From Methanobacteriota archaeon (GTDB taxonomy: Archaea; Halobacteriota; Methanomicrobia; Methanomicrobiales; Methanospirillaceae), in contig JAKPPV010000022.1 in assembly GCA_029547145.1 (NCBI GenBank), forward strand, positions 124,001-188,000: DNA of 64,000 nt, written 5' to 3'. The notes beneath the pieces are model-generated. The model was not told the DNA's origin and ran no database searches. It saw only the letters and a list, made by a program, of their open reading frames with translations. The position numbers and the translations under genes were made by a program. Below are positions 40,921-53,654 of the stretch, in pieces; within the stretch, counting starts at the first letter, position 1, and each line of letters opens with the position of its first letter.

Positions 40921-41927
40921 GCGGCGAGCCCCATCATCACCAGCAGGTAGAAGGCAAGGGCGATGAGGAGGACCTCGACGTACAGCACCCCCCAGCGGAA
41001 CAGGGCCGCCTCGAAACCAAGACGCTCGGCAAAGGCCGGACCGAACGCGTTCAGGGTGGCGAGCGGAGTCTGCCACCCCTGGAGAAGGGAGACCACGGGG
41101 AGGGCCACGAGGGCGCAGACCACAGTCCCCACGCCCTCCCGGCGGGTCAGCACCCGGGGCTCCAGCAGGATGAAGGGGGTGATCACCGCGAGGGCGGGGA
41201 CGATCAGCGGAAGGATCAGGGATTCGGACCCGACGAGCCCCTGTGCCCCCTCAGCGAACGCGGTGACCACAAGCCCTCCGGCGGTGACCGGAAAGAGAAG
41301 GAGCATGTGGATCCCCTTCTCGGGGACGAGCCGGACGAGGTGGAGAAGCGCCAGCGCAAGAAGCCCCCCCAGGACCCCCTCGCCGATCATGAGGGTGGCG
41401 AGCAGCAAAAGAACACCGAAGAAGAGGCCCGAGACGAGGGACGACATCCGGTCCGCGATCTCATCGATGAAGAGGACGAGCGCGTGTCCGATCGCGGCGA
41501 CGAGGAGGGCATAGAGGAAGAGCACGAGGGAGGTGATCGGCCAGGTAACGGGCCCCGCGATCCCCCCGATGTTGACGAGCAGGGCGCCGAGGCCGGTCAG
41601 GGGACTCGGCAGGAACGAGAAGAGGAGGAAGAGGGAGACCGCCCCCGCGATCGTCACCGCCGTTGTCCGGGAGACCCGGTCGAGCGCGTACGAGAAGGCA
41701 GGGAGGGTCACGGGGGCGGCAAGAGATACGGTCACGGCGAGGAGCAGGAACCCATACCCTTCCCGACCGGCGGGGGGGACCGCGAAGAGGGCGAGCGAGC
41801 AGGCGAGCCCGAGCAGGACCGGTACGACCTGCCGCCACCGTTCGGTGACCCCTCTGTCCAGGAGCTGGACAAGGACGGGCGGGACGAACACCGCCGGGGC
41901 GAACCATATCCAGGAGGGACCGGGCAT
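40893..41927 (-). CDS. Multi-pass membrane protein of unknown function
   Basis: A 344-residue protein with about ten predicted membrane helices and short loops; sequence is Leu/Val/Ala rich throughout. I recognise no family motif. A conserved-looking acidic pair lies in FIDEIADRMSSLVSG. Its 3' end overlaps the end of the dikinase-like gene by 28 bases on the opposite strand. There is no neighbour on the same strand within 90 bases except gyrA upstream (89-base gap), with which it might be co-transcribed. Confidence 0.6.
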   Translation of the reverse strand: MPGPSWIWFAPAVFVPPVLVQLLDRGVTERWRQVVPVLLGLACSLALFAVPPAGREGYGFLLLAVTVSLAAPVTLPAFSYALDRVSRTTAVTIAGAVSLFLLFSFLPSPLTGLGALLVNIGGIAGPVTWPITSLVLFLYALLVAAIGHALVLFIDEIADRMSSLVSGLFFGVLLLLATLMIGEGVLGGLLALALLHLVRLVPEKGIHMLLLFPVTAGGLVVTAFAEGAQGLVGSESLILPLIVPALAVITPFILLEPRVLTRREGVGTVVCALVALPVVSLLQGWQTPLATLNAFGPAFAERLGFEAALFRWGVLYVEVLLIALAFYLLVMMGLAAYRRPPTGP

Positions 41928-42016
41928 CAGCGCAGGGAACAGATCGGGTGTCGTGAAGGAGAGATCGGCGGGGAAGGGTAAAATGATTGGCCTTTCACCC
42001 CGGTTTTCCGCCGGAT

Positions 42017-46595
<4,579 letters not shown>

Positions 46596-46683
46596 TTATA
46601 GATCCCGATCCCGGTACCCGGGTTGGGTGCGTACCGGGAGATTTTGAGAAAAAGAGGATATCTGGCGGTCTTTCAACCCGCCA

Positions 46684-47001
46684 TCACTCGAACGATCCGA
46701 CGGCGGCGTCCTCGATCCCGAGTTCCCGGTCCACGGTGACGCAGAGGCGCGCGAAGAGCCTTTTGATCTCGGGGAGTTCCTCGCGATCGACCGTGCCTGC
46801 CTGATGCCAGAGAATCCGTTTCCTGAAAAGGGTGAGGAGATCCTCAACCTCGGTGCCGCGGAACCGTTCCGGAAGGATCAGTTCGTCCAGGTGGTCGGCC
46901 AGACCGTAAAACGCCTGCTCGGGTGGCAGGCAGAGATGTCGCTCGATCTGCATCAGGTTGGTGACGAATCCACGTCCGAACTTCGACGCCATGAAGAGCA
47001 T
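46684..47001 (-). CDS. Conserved-looking hypothetical protein
   Basis: A 105-residue protein with natural composition (SKFGRGFVTNLMQIERHLCL, then acidic helices). No family is recognised, and no membrane segment or signal is present. The internal ATG at 46992 gives a plausible alternative start. It lies 12 bases downstream of the PP2C phosphatase on the same strand and is probably in one transcript with it. A short U-run (46649-46653) follows the gene. Confidence 0.55.
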   Translation of the reverse strand: MLFMASKFGRGFVTNLMQIERHLCLPPEQAFYGLADHLDELILPERFRGTEVEDLLTLFRKRILWHQAGTVDREELPEIKRLFARLCVTVDRELGIEDAAVGSFE

Positions 47002-47013
47002 GTTCCCGCCCGC

Positions 47014-47853
47014 TTAAAATGGCTGCCGATGGAACCGATGGGCGATGGGACCGGCCCTTTTAAACCTTCCGGATTCGGGACCGGGGGGTTCGTCGATCAC
47101 GACCACGGAGATATTGTCAAGCCCGCCCCGGGTATTCGCCCGTTGTACCAGTTCCCGGCAGCACTGCATCGGTTCGGTGTACCGGACGAGTATCGATTCG
47201 ATCTCGGGGTCACCGAGCATGGTCGTCAGTCCGTCGGAACAGAGAAGGATGCGGTCACCGGGTCGTCGCCCGACGAACCGGAGCTCGGGGACTGCGCTTC
47301 CGGCATGACCCAGTGACCGTGTGATCACGTGCCTCTGCGGGTGATGGCGGGCAACCTCGACAGAGATCCGGCCGGCGTCGAGCAGTTCCTGGATCACCGA
47401 ATGATCCCTCGTCAGGGCCTCCATTCTTCCGTCACGGAGCAGGTAGGCGCGGCTGTCGCCCACGTGGGCCACCAGGTACGGACCGGACTCGGGGACGAGG
47501 ACGAGCACGACGGTCGTCGCCATCCCCGTGACCCCTGGATCGGAGGATGCGTGTAGCCTGATGGCGTCGCCGGCGCGGGCGATCGCAGTCCTCACCCGCT
47601 CCTCGGGGGTGCCATCCCCCTCGTCTCGGGAGAGTGCCTCGCCGATCCGCCTCGCCGCGATCCGGCTCGCGACATCGCCACCTGGAATTCCTCCCAGGCC
47701 ATCGGCGACGACGAAGACTCCTCTCCGGGGGTCGGCGAAGATCGAGTCCTCGTTCTTCTCTCTCGACCGTCCCGGATCCGTCAGCCATCCCGCTCTCACC
47801 ACCCCTGTCAAGCGCCTCTTCACTCCCTGGACAGGATTGGGAGAGGACCACAT
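47014..47853 (-). CDS. PP2C-family serine/threonine protein phosphatase
   Basis: A 279-residue PPM/PP2C phosphatase removing phosphate from Ser/Thr (metal dependent). The metal-binding aspartates lie in RSREKNEDSIF, VVADGLGG and LLCSDGLTTM, with the closing motif GLDNISVVVIDEP. There is no membrane anchor, so it is cytoplasmic. Partner kinases are not in this window. The N-terminal 15 residues before GVVRAGWLTDPG could be non-native; I kept the ATG at 47853. It is probably in one transcript with the small hypothetical protein downstream. Confidence 0.9.
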   Translation of the reverse strand: MWSSPNPVQGVKRRLTGVVRAGWLTDPGRSREKNEDSIFADPRRGVFVVADGLGGIPGGDVASRIAARRIGEALSRDEGDGTPEERVRTAIARAGDAIRLHASSDPGVTGMATTVVLVLVPESGPYLVAHVGDSRAYLLRDGRMEALTRDHSVIQELLDAGRISVEVARHHPQRHVITRSLGHAGSAVPELRFVGRRPGDRILLCSDGLTTMLGDPEIESILVRYTEPMQCCRELVQRANTRGGLDNISVVVIDEPPGPESGRFKRAGPIAHRFHRQPF

Positions 47854-47872
47854 ATGAACCTTGATACGGCGA

Positions 47873-48691
47873 CTACACGGAGAGTGCGTGGATCGCCAGC
47901 GGGCAACCGATCACGACCACCATGCAGGCGAGAAGTGCCCCCCACTCGGAACGCGCGAGAGGCTTCTTCGGTACAAAGAGAAAGGCGTCCTTGCCGTATC
48001 CGCGGCAGAGCATCGCCATATAGGTCCGTTCTCCCTGTTCGTACGAGCGGATGAAGACCATACCGATCGTGTTGCCGAGCTGACGGATACGGTACCGGTA
48101 CGGCAGGGAGCGGTCAAAGGGATCGAAGCACCGCGTGGAGAGCGCGTTCCTCACCCGGAGAAACAGCTGGCCGAAGACGAAGAGGTACCGGGTCATCATA
48201 CCGAGGATCAGGGTAAACTCGGAGGGGAACCCGAGTCGGCGCGCACCCACGAGCAGGTCCTGGATCCTGGTCGTCGAGGAGAGCAGGACGATGAAACCGA
48301 TACAGAGGACGAACCGGACACCGATCATCGATGCCTTGGAGAGGGCCTCCGCCGTGAGGGTCAACCCGAACGGGAGATCGGCGAGAACGGTGGTCGTCGG
48401 GAAGGCGACGGGCGGGAAGAGGAGCTGAAAGAGCAGGATCGAGAGTCCGAACGGAAGGATCACAAGGACCCTCTTGATGAAAGAGCGGAGCGGAACCCGG
48501 GATATCGCCAGGAGGAGACCGAGCAGAAGGGCAAAGATGAGGGAGACGTGGTAGATGGAAGAATGGACGGGGTATGCGACGAGGGCGATGATCGCCCCGA
48601 AGGTGACGAGCAGTTTGACCCGTGCATCGAGCCGATGGATCGGGCTGGTGCCGTAGGCAAGACGCTCCAGTTCGAAGAGGTCTTCGATCAT
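47873..48691 (-). CDS. cbiQ: Transmembrane component CbiQ of the ECF cobalt/nickel transporter
   Basis: A 272-residue energy-coupling-factor T component. It has about six membrane helices, with coupling motifs near FIRSYEQGERTYMAMLCRGYG (the A-R-G type helix that docks on the ATPase; positions about 210-230). It links the metal-binding CbiM to the ATPase CbiO. Its start overlaps the cbiO stop codon by four bases. It is the last gene of the transporter operon, followed after 19 bases by the unrelated PP2C gene. Confidence 0.9.
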   Translation of the reverse strand: MIEDLFELERLAYGTSPIHRLDARVKLLVTFGAIIALVAYPVHSSIYHVSLIFALLLGLLLAISRVPLRSFIKRVLVILPFGLSILLFQLLFPPVAFPTTTVLADLPFGLTLTAEALSKASMIGVRFVLCIGFIVLLSSTTRIQDLLVGARRLGFPSEFTLILGMMTRYLFVFGQLFLRVRNALSTRCFDPFDRSLPYRYRIRQLGNTIGMVFIRSYEQGERTYMAMLCRGYGKDAFLFVPKKPLARSEWGALLACMVVVIGCPLAIHALSV

Positions 48692-49527
48692 GGTTTGGGA
48701 GGGAGAGCGAGTGCGGAAGCGAGGACCTCCTCCGCCTCCACCAGCGTGTATACCACCGGGATGCCGGCACCCCGCCGACGCAGGGAGCGGCAGAGTTTCG
48801 GGATCACGGGCAAATCAAGCCGGATCCGCTGGAGCATCTCCTCCTGCTCGAAGATCTCGGGGACCGTGCCCTGGGCAAGGATCCGCCCCTGGCTCATCAC
48901 GTAGACGTAGTCTGCCATGCGGGAGACCAGGTCGAGCTCGTGAGTCGAGAAGATCACCGTGATGCCGTATCGGGACCAGAGTGAGTTTACGAACCGAACC
49001 AGGTCATCCCGCCCCCGGGGATCGAGTCCCGCCGTCGGCTCGTCCATCACGAGCACACCCGGTTCCATCGCTAGGACTCCGGCGATGGCAACCCGTTTCT
49101 TCTCTCCACCCGACAGGTGATGCGGGGCGCGGTGCCGCAGGTACTCGATGTCGAGCAGTCCCAGCGCCTCGTCGACACGGTGCATGACGGTCGCCTCGTC
49201 CAGACCGAGGTTCGTGGGGCCGAAGGCGATGTCCTGTTCCACCGTCGGAGCAAAGATCTGGTCGTCGGGGTTCTGGAAGACGACGCCGACGAATTTGCGC
49301 ACCTCCTTGAGGTTCCGCTTCGAGATCGGCTCCCCGCGCACCAGCACCTGGCCGGATTGCGGTCTGATCACACCGTTCAGATGCCGGAAAAGGGTGGACT
49401 TGCCGGCTCCGTTGGGACCGATCACCGCGATCCGCAGATTCCGTGGAGCAACGAAGTTCACGTTCTCGAGCGCTCTGACGTTGTCGCGGTAGGCGTACGA
49501 CAGGTTGATCGTTTCGATCAGGTGCAT
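48688..49527 (-). CDS. cbiO: ATPase component CbiO of the ECF cobalt/nickel transporter
   Basis: A 279-residue ABC ATPase: Walker A GPNGAGKST at 37-45, Q-loop FQNPDDQIFAPTV, signature LSGGEKKRVAIAG, Walker B GVLVMDEPTAGLDP and the H-loop STHEL. The FQNPDDQ Q-loop is typical of ECF-type ATPases. Position 49527 is chosen as the start because MHLIETINLSYAY is the family N-terminus. It powers the import of nickel or cobalt needed for F430, hydrogenases or cobamides. Confidence 0.95.
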   Translation of the reverse strand: MHLIETINLSYAYRDNVRALENVNFVAPRNLRIAVIGPNGAGKSTLFRHLNGVIRPQSGQVLVRGEPISKRNLKEVRKFVGVVFQNPDDQIFAPTVEQDIAFGPTNLGLDEATVMHRVDEALGLLDIEYLRHRAPHHLSGGEKKRVAIAGVLAMEPGVLVMDEPTAGLDPRGRDDLVRFVNSLWSRYGITVIFSTHELDLVSRMADYVYVMSQGRILAQGTVPEIFEQEEMLQRIRLDLPVIPKLCRSLRRRGAGIPVVYTLVEAEEVLASALALPPKP

Positions 49528-49567
49528 GATCCGGGCCGGTACTGATCTGGTAAGAAAAGGGGAAAAA

Positions 49568-49915
49568 TTATGATGATCGGGTGCGCCCAAAGGCCTTCAG
49601 ACCCTTCCCGAGCGCAAAGACGAGGATGAGGGCGATCAATGTGCCGACCACGAGCAGGGCGGCATCGGTGACCTTCGTTCCTCCCTCCAGGGTATAGTCG
49701 GGGAAGGGGGCCGAGTACTCAAACTTACCGGGGAGGGCCGACTCATCGATCTCGGCATCGGGTTTCGCCGGCTGGGTCAGTTCTTTCTGGCCCTGCACGA
49801 CCAGGGCGGTGCTGTCCAGCCCGTCGGGATCGCCCGAAGCGAAGAAGACGGCGGCGATCCCGATGACGAGGGCAAGGACGATCCCGACGGCAAGAAACGT
49901 CCTGTTCGGGATCAT
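49568..49915 (-). CDS. CbiN-like PDGLE-domain membrane protein
   Basis: A 115-residue protein with two membrane helices flanking an external loop that contains DPDGLDSTA, the PDGLE-type motif found fused to or beside CbiM. It is the accessory subunit (CbiN/NikN type) required for metal transport by many such systems. It overlaps cbiM by four bases (ATGA). The 40-base space before cbiO is unusually wide for this operon and T-rich. Confidence 0.85.
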   Translation of the reverse strand: MIPNRTFLAVGIVLALVIGIAAVFFASGDPDGLDSTALVVQGQKELTQPAKPDAEIDESALPGKFEYSAPFPDYTLEGGTKVTDAALLVVGTLIALILVFALGKGLKAFGRTRSS

Positions 49916-50550
49916 GCGGGTATCCCTCCGGCGGACTCGAGGATATCAGGACGCGCGCTCGAGATGAGACCGAGCACCACCGCCGTGATGCCGCCCTCGA
50001 TCAGGCCGATCACGGCATGGTAGATCCCCATGCTGATCATCCCCGGGACGAGCGGGAACGTCCCTGCGAGCGCCAGCTCAACCGAAGCGGCGAGCGCGGG
50101 GATGATGCAGGCGAGCCACGCGGCGCAGGCGGCGGAGGCATAGATGTTGCGGGTGACCGACAGGAGACCGTGGTACCCGTAGTATCCAACGAACCCGCCG
50201 ATCACGCCCATGTTGATTATGTTTGCTCCCATGACGGTGATGCCGCCGTCACCGAACAGCACCCCCTGGACGATCAGGACGAGGGAGAGGACGAAGATCG
50301 CGGCGAAGGGCGAACCGAGGACGATCGCAACGAGTGCCCCTCCGACGAGGTGACCGCTCGTCCCCATGGTGACCGGGAGATTGAAGGCCTGGAGGGCAAA
50401 GACTCCCGCCGCGAGGACTGCGACGAGCGGGACCTTCTCCTCGCTCAACTCGTTCTTCACCCACCGGAGGGCCAGGGCGATGAAGATCAGGGCGATGATC
50501 CAGTAGACCGCCCCCTGGGTGATCGGCATGAATGAATCGGGAATGTGCAT
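49912..50550 (-). CDS. cbiM: Substrate-specific component CbiM of the ECF cobalt/nickel transporter
   Basis: A 212-residue membrane protein starting MHIPDSFM, the N-terminal metal-coordination motif of CbiM/NikM in which His2 and the N-terminal amine bind the ion. About six membrane helices follow, with the TMGTSGHLVGGALV metal-site helix. Family members transport Co2+ or Ni2+ and the sequence alone does not decide. A NikR-like operator upstream favours nickel. ATG at 50550 follows a GGTGAGATC ribosome site; the longer frame is rejected. Confidence 0.92.
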   Translation of the reverse strand: MHIPDSFMPITQGAVYWIIALIFIALALRWVKNELSEEKVPLVAVLAAGVFALQAFNLPVTMGTSGHLVGGALVAIVLGSPFAAIFVLSLVLIVQGVLFGDGGITVMGANIINMGVIGGFVGYYGYHGLLSVTRNIYASAACAAWLACIIPALAASVELALAGTFPLVPGMISMGIYHAVIGLIEGGITAVVLGLISSARPDILESAGGIPA

Positions 50551-50564
50551 GATCTCACCAGTTC

Positions 50565-50592
50565 GTGTTACGTATCCATATTCTAATAACAT
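50565..50592. promoter_or_regulatory. NikR-like operator upstream of cbiM
   Basis: GTGTTAC (50565-50571), 14 bases, then ATAACAT (50586-50592): an inverted repeat with a perfect five-base core TGTTA/TAACA. From memory the geometry and sequence are close to the GTGTTAC-N13/14-GTAACAC NikR site described for some bacteria and archaea. It sits between a TATA-like AATAATAATAAGG (minus strand, about 50612-50624) and the start codon, where a repressor would block transcription. Confidence 0.5.
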
Positions 50593-50632
50593 CCAGTGCA
50601 AGAAAAAGATTCCTTATTATTATTCGGGCGGT

Positions 50633-51793
50633 TCAGCACCGACCGACGATCTCCGCGATGCCACGACGCATCAGGATGGGCAGGATCGGCCAGAGTGCGG
50701 GCATGCGACAGAGACGGGCGAGCAGTGCACTCGGGCGGTCCATGTCCCCGTCCTCGATGATCGCCCGGATCACCCCGGGGTGACCGAAGGCCCGGATGAG
50801 GCGGTCGATCTCGTCGGGTGTGACCCGGCGCCGGGCCATCTGAAGGCGATACCCGAGGAGGAGCTCGCGCCCGAAGTCCGCCTTCCAGCGGTTCTCGTAG
50901 GCAGCGAGCGCCTCGTCCGAGAGATCCCCCGCCTCGAGGCATGCAGCAGCCGTCTCTGCCGCGTATCGCCCGGAACGGACCCCGGTGTAGATACCTCCGC
51001 CTGAGGTGGGCTTGGCGAGTCCGGCCGCATCTCCGACAAAGAGCGTTCTTTTCCCGTAACTCCTCGGCATGGTTCCGAGGGGGATGGTCCCGGAGACCAG
51101 GTAGATGACCGATCCGGCCCAGCGGGACCGGAATGCCATGAAGAGATCGCGGACACCCGTCTCACCGCAGAGCCCGACCCTGACGAGCCGATCGGAGACG
51201 GGGATGCACCAGGCAAAGAACTCGGGCGCGGCATTCGGATAGATCTCGACGAGGCGGGGGTCGACCGACCCGGTGAGGAGGATGTCTGCCTGCACACCGC
51301 CCAGGTGGGTGGGGGACCGTGTAAAACCAAGTGAACGCGCGATGGTGCCCCTGGGGCCGTCCGCCGCGATCAGCACACCGAATGCGATCTCGGAGGCACA
51401 GGGTCCCCCCGTGACGACACGGTCACCCTCGACCCGCCGGACGGGGCTCCTGAGACGGAACTCTGCCCCGGCGCTGGCAGCGGCCCCCGCCATCTCCCGG
51501 TCGAGTTCCCCACGGTCCACCACGACTGCCCGGGTACATCCGGCATCGAAGGTGAGCTCGCTGCCCATATCGGAGACGATCCGCGCTCCCTGAACCCGGT
51601 TTCGAACCGGGCGATCGGAGACGAGGCATTCTGCGAAGGCTGCCGTCGAGAGGAGGCCCGCGCACTGCACCGGATGGCCGATGGTGCCGTGCTCCTCCAG
51701 CACCAGGGTCGAGAGTCCGAGCGATGCCGAGCGCTCCGCCGCCGCCGCCCCGACGGGTCCGGCACCCACCACCACGCAGTCATACCGCTCCAT
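50633..51793 (-). CDS. Geranylgeranyl reductase family FAD protein
   Basis: A 386-residue flavoprotein with the N-terminal FAD fold DCVVVGAGPVGAAAAERS and the second FAD motif TLFVGDAAGLAKPTSGGGIYTG. This is typical of geranylgeranyl reductases that saturate archaeal lipid chains. Many genomes carry several paralogues, and the short C-terminal part here makes lipid hydrogenation plausible but not proven. It could act on another isoprenoid, such as a quinone-like or dolichol substrate. It is a single gene on the minus strand. Confidence 0.82.
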   Translation of the reverse strand: MERYDCVVVGAGPVGAAAAERSASLGLSTLVLEEHGTIGHPVQCAGLLSTAAFAECLVSDRPVRNRVQGARIVSDMGSELTFDAGCTRAVVVDRGELDREMAGAAASAGAEFRLRSPVRRVEGDRVVTGGPCASEIAFGVLIAADGPRGTIARSLGFTRSPTHLGGVQADILLTGSVDPRLVEIYPNAAPEFFAWCIPVSDRLVRVGLCGETGVRDLFMAFRSRWAGSVIYLVSGTIPLGTMPRSYGKRTLFVGDAAGLAKPTSGGGIYTGVRSGRYAAETAAACLEAGDLSDEALAAYENRWKADFGRELLLGYRLQMARRRVTPDEIDRLIRAFGHPGVIRAIIEDGDMDRPSALLARLCRMPALWPILPILMRRGIAEIVGRC

Positions 51794-51889
51794 CTGCCTG
51801 ATGGTTGGTGCTCAGTCCTCAATAACGATCCGCGACTCGGTCCGGCTTCCTTGTATACGAGAGATGCACGATGGATCCAGGAGGGGGGG

Positions 51890-53497
51890 CTAGCGCGAGA
51901 CCTCGATCGTGCGTCCCTTGATCCGCCGGCGCGACATCACCTTCACCACCCGGTCGACCTCCTCTTCCGGAACCTCGATCGAGGACCGGTCCGCATCCAC
52001 CTCGATCAGACCGAAGAGTTCCCCGGCGATACCGGTCTCTCCTGCAAAGGCCCCGAGGATGTCCCGCGGCCGGACACCCTGGTTCCTGCCGGCGTTGATA
52101 TGGACGCGGATGGTCCCGGGGGTGCGGGGCCGACCGCCGATCTCCGTCTGACCGGTGACCTCGTCGCTCTGCAGGCGGAGGAGAGCGGCGGCGATCTCGA
52201 GGGAGGTATACCCCTCGAGCATCAACCGTTCGATCCGTGCGATCTGTCGTTCCAGCCCACCCGAGGCGATCGTGCGACGGAGCTGGTCTTCGAACATATG
52301 AGTGCGGACCTCCTCAACATCCGCGAGGCTGGGTACCTGCCGCTGGACGATCCGGGTCTGGGTGTACTTCATGATGTCGCGCAGTTTCCAGTGCTCGCGC
52401 CCGGTGACAAAGGTGAAGGCCCGGCCCGACCGTCCGGCCCGTCCTGTTCGGCCGATACGGTGGACATAATACTCCTCGTCCTGCGGGAGGTCGAAGTTAA
52501 AGACTGTCGTGATCTCCTCGACATCGATTCCCCGGGCGGCGACGTCGGTGGCGACGAGCAGGTCGATAACACCCTGGCGGAACCGTGCCATCACCCGGTC
52601 CCGCTGGTTCTGCTTCATGTCGCCATGCAGTCCCTCCGCCGAATACCCCCTGGCACGTAGCTGCGAGACGACCTCGTCGACGTTCCGTTTCGTGTTGCAG
52701 AAGACGAGTGCCCTGCCACCCTCGCTCAGGTCGAGCAGACGCGAGAGGGCCTCCAGTTTCTCGTTCTCCCGAACCTCGAAGTAGACCTGTTCGACCTGAG
52801 GCACGGTCAGCTCGCGGTGGACCGTCCGGACCTCCACCGGGTCGCGCAGGTATCGCTGGGCGAGTTCGCGGATCTCGGGTGAGAGGGTTGCGGAGAAGAG
52901 GAGCGTCTGCCGGGTGGCGGGAGTCCTGTCAAGGATCTCGGTGATATCGTCGCGAAAGCCCATGTCGAGCATCTCATCGGCCTCGTCCAGGACGGCGAAC
53001 CGCACCGAACCGAGCGAGAGGGTTCCGCGGCGGATGTGATCCAGGACGCGCCCCGGGGTCCCGATCACCATCTGCGCACCCTTGCGAAGCGCTGTGATCT
53101 GGCGCTCGATCGGCTGTCCACCGTATATCGGAACGACCGTGAGCCCCCGGCGGTAGCGCGCAAGCCTGAAGAGCTCCTCTGCCACCTGCACGGCGAGCTC
53201 GCGGGTCGGACAGATGATCAGCGCCTGGACGTTGCGGTCGGCTGGATTCACCATCTCGACGAGTGGCATGCCGAAGGCGGCGGTCTTTCCGGTACCGGTC
53301 TGCGCCTGACCGATGACGTCGCGGCCGGAGAGGACCGCAGGGACCGCCTGCTGCTGAATCGGGGTTGGCTCCTCGAACCCGAGGGCGGCAACCGCCCTGA
53401 CGATCGCGTCGGAGACGCCGAGCGCTGCGAATCGTTCGGTCATCCCCGAGACCGGAGCGGTCCCTTCGTCGCCCAGTCCCAGGGCCGTGTCGTTCAT
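51890..53497 (-). CDS. DEAD-box RNA helicase with DbpA-like RNA-binding domain
   Basis: A 535-residue helicase. It has Q-motif TPIQQQAV, motif I AQTGTGKT, motif II in VLDEADEMLDMGF, motif III FSATL and motif VI HRIGRTGRAGR. The C-terminal domain (about 455-535, IRVHINAGRNQGVRPRDIL) matches the DbpA/CsdA RNA-binding fold, so the enzyme probably acts in ribosome assembly or cold-stress RNA unfolding. Such bacterial CsdA-type helicases are common in methanogens. No operon partner is evident. Confidence 0.93.
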   Translation of the reverse strand: MNDTALGLGDEGTAPVSGMTERFAALGVSDAIVRAVAALGFEEPTPIQQQAVPAVLSGRDVIGQAQTGTGKTAAFGMPLVEMVNPADRNVQALIICPTRELAVQVAEELFRLARYRRGLTVVPIYGGQPIERQITALRKGAQMVIGTPGRVLDHIRRGTLSLGSVRFAVLDEADEMLDMGFRDDITEILDRTPATRQTLLFSATLSPEIRELAQRYLRDPVEVRTVHRELTVPQVEQVYFEVRENEKLEALSRLLDLSEGGRALVFCNTKRNVDEVVSQLRARGYSAEGLHGDMKQNQRDRVMARFRQGVIDLLVATDVAARGIDVEEITTVFNFDLPQDEEYYVHRIGRTGRAGRSGRAFTFVTGREHWKLRDIMKYTQTRIVQRQVPSLADVEEVRTHMFEDQLRRTIASGGLERQIARIERLMLEGYTSLEIAAALLRLQSDEVTGQTEIGGRPRTPGTIRVHINAGRNQGVRPRDILGAFAGETGIAGELFGLIEVDADRSSIEVPEEEVDRVVKVMSRRRIKGRTIEVSR

Positions 53498-53654
53498 GTT
53501 CTATATCCTGGTGCCGAAGCTACTTCACGTTTTTGAGGGGAAAGAGACGTTCTCCGGGGTTCCCTGAGCGGAACCTTCTTCATCCTGCAGGAAGACCGTT
53601 TATCACATTCGAGGACTCGTCCGTTGCCCTGCAGGCACCGGTCAGGAGCCGAAC

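Noticed and set aside
40851-41981. A 376-codon plus-strand frame opposite the membrane protein at 40893-41927
   Set aside because: Its translation is extremely charged (Glu/Asp/Gly/Arg), the expected antisense of hydrophobic helices, so the minus-strand membrane protein is the real gene.
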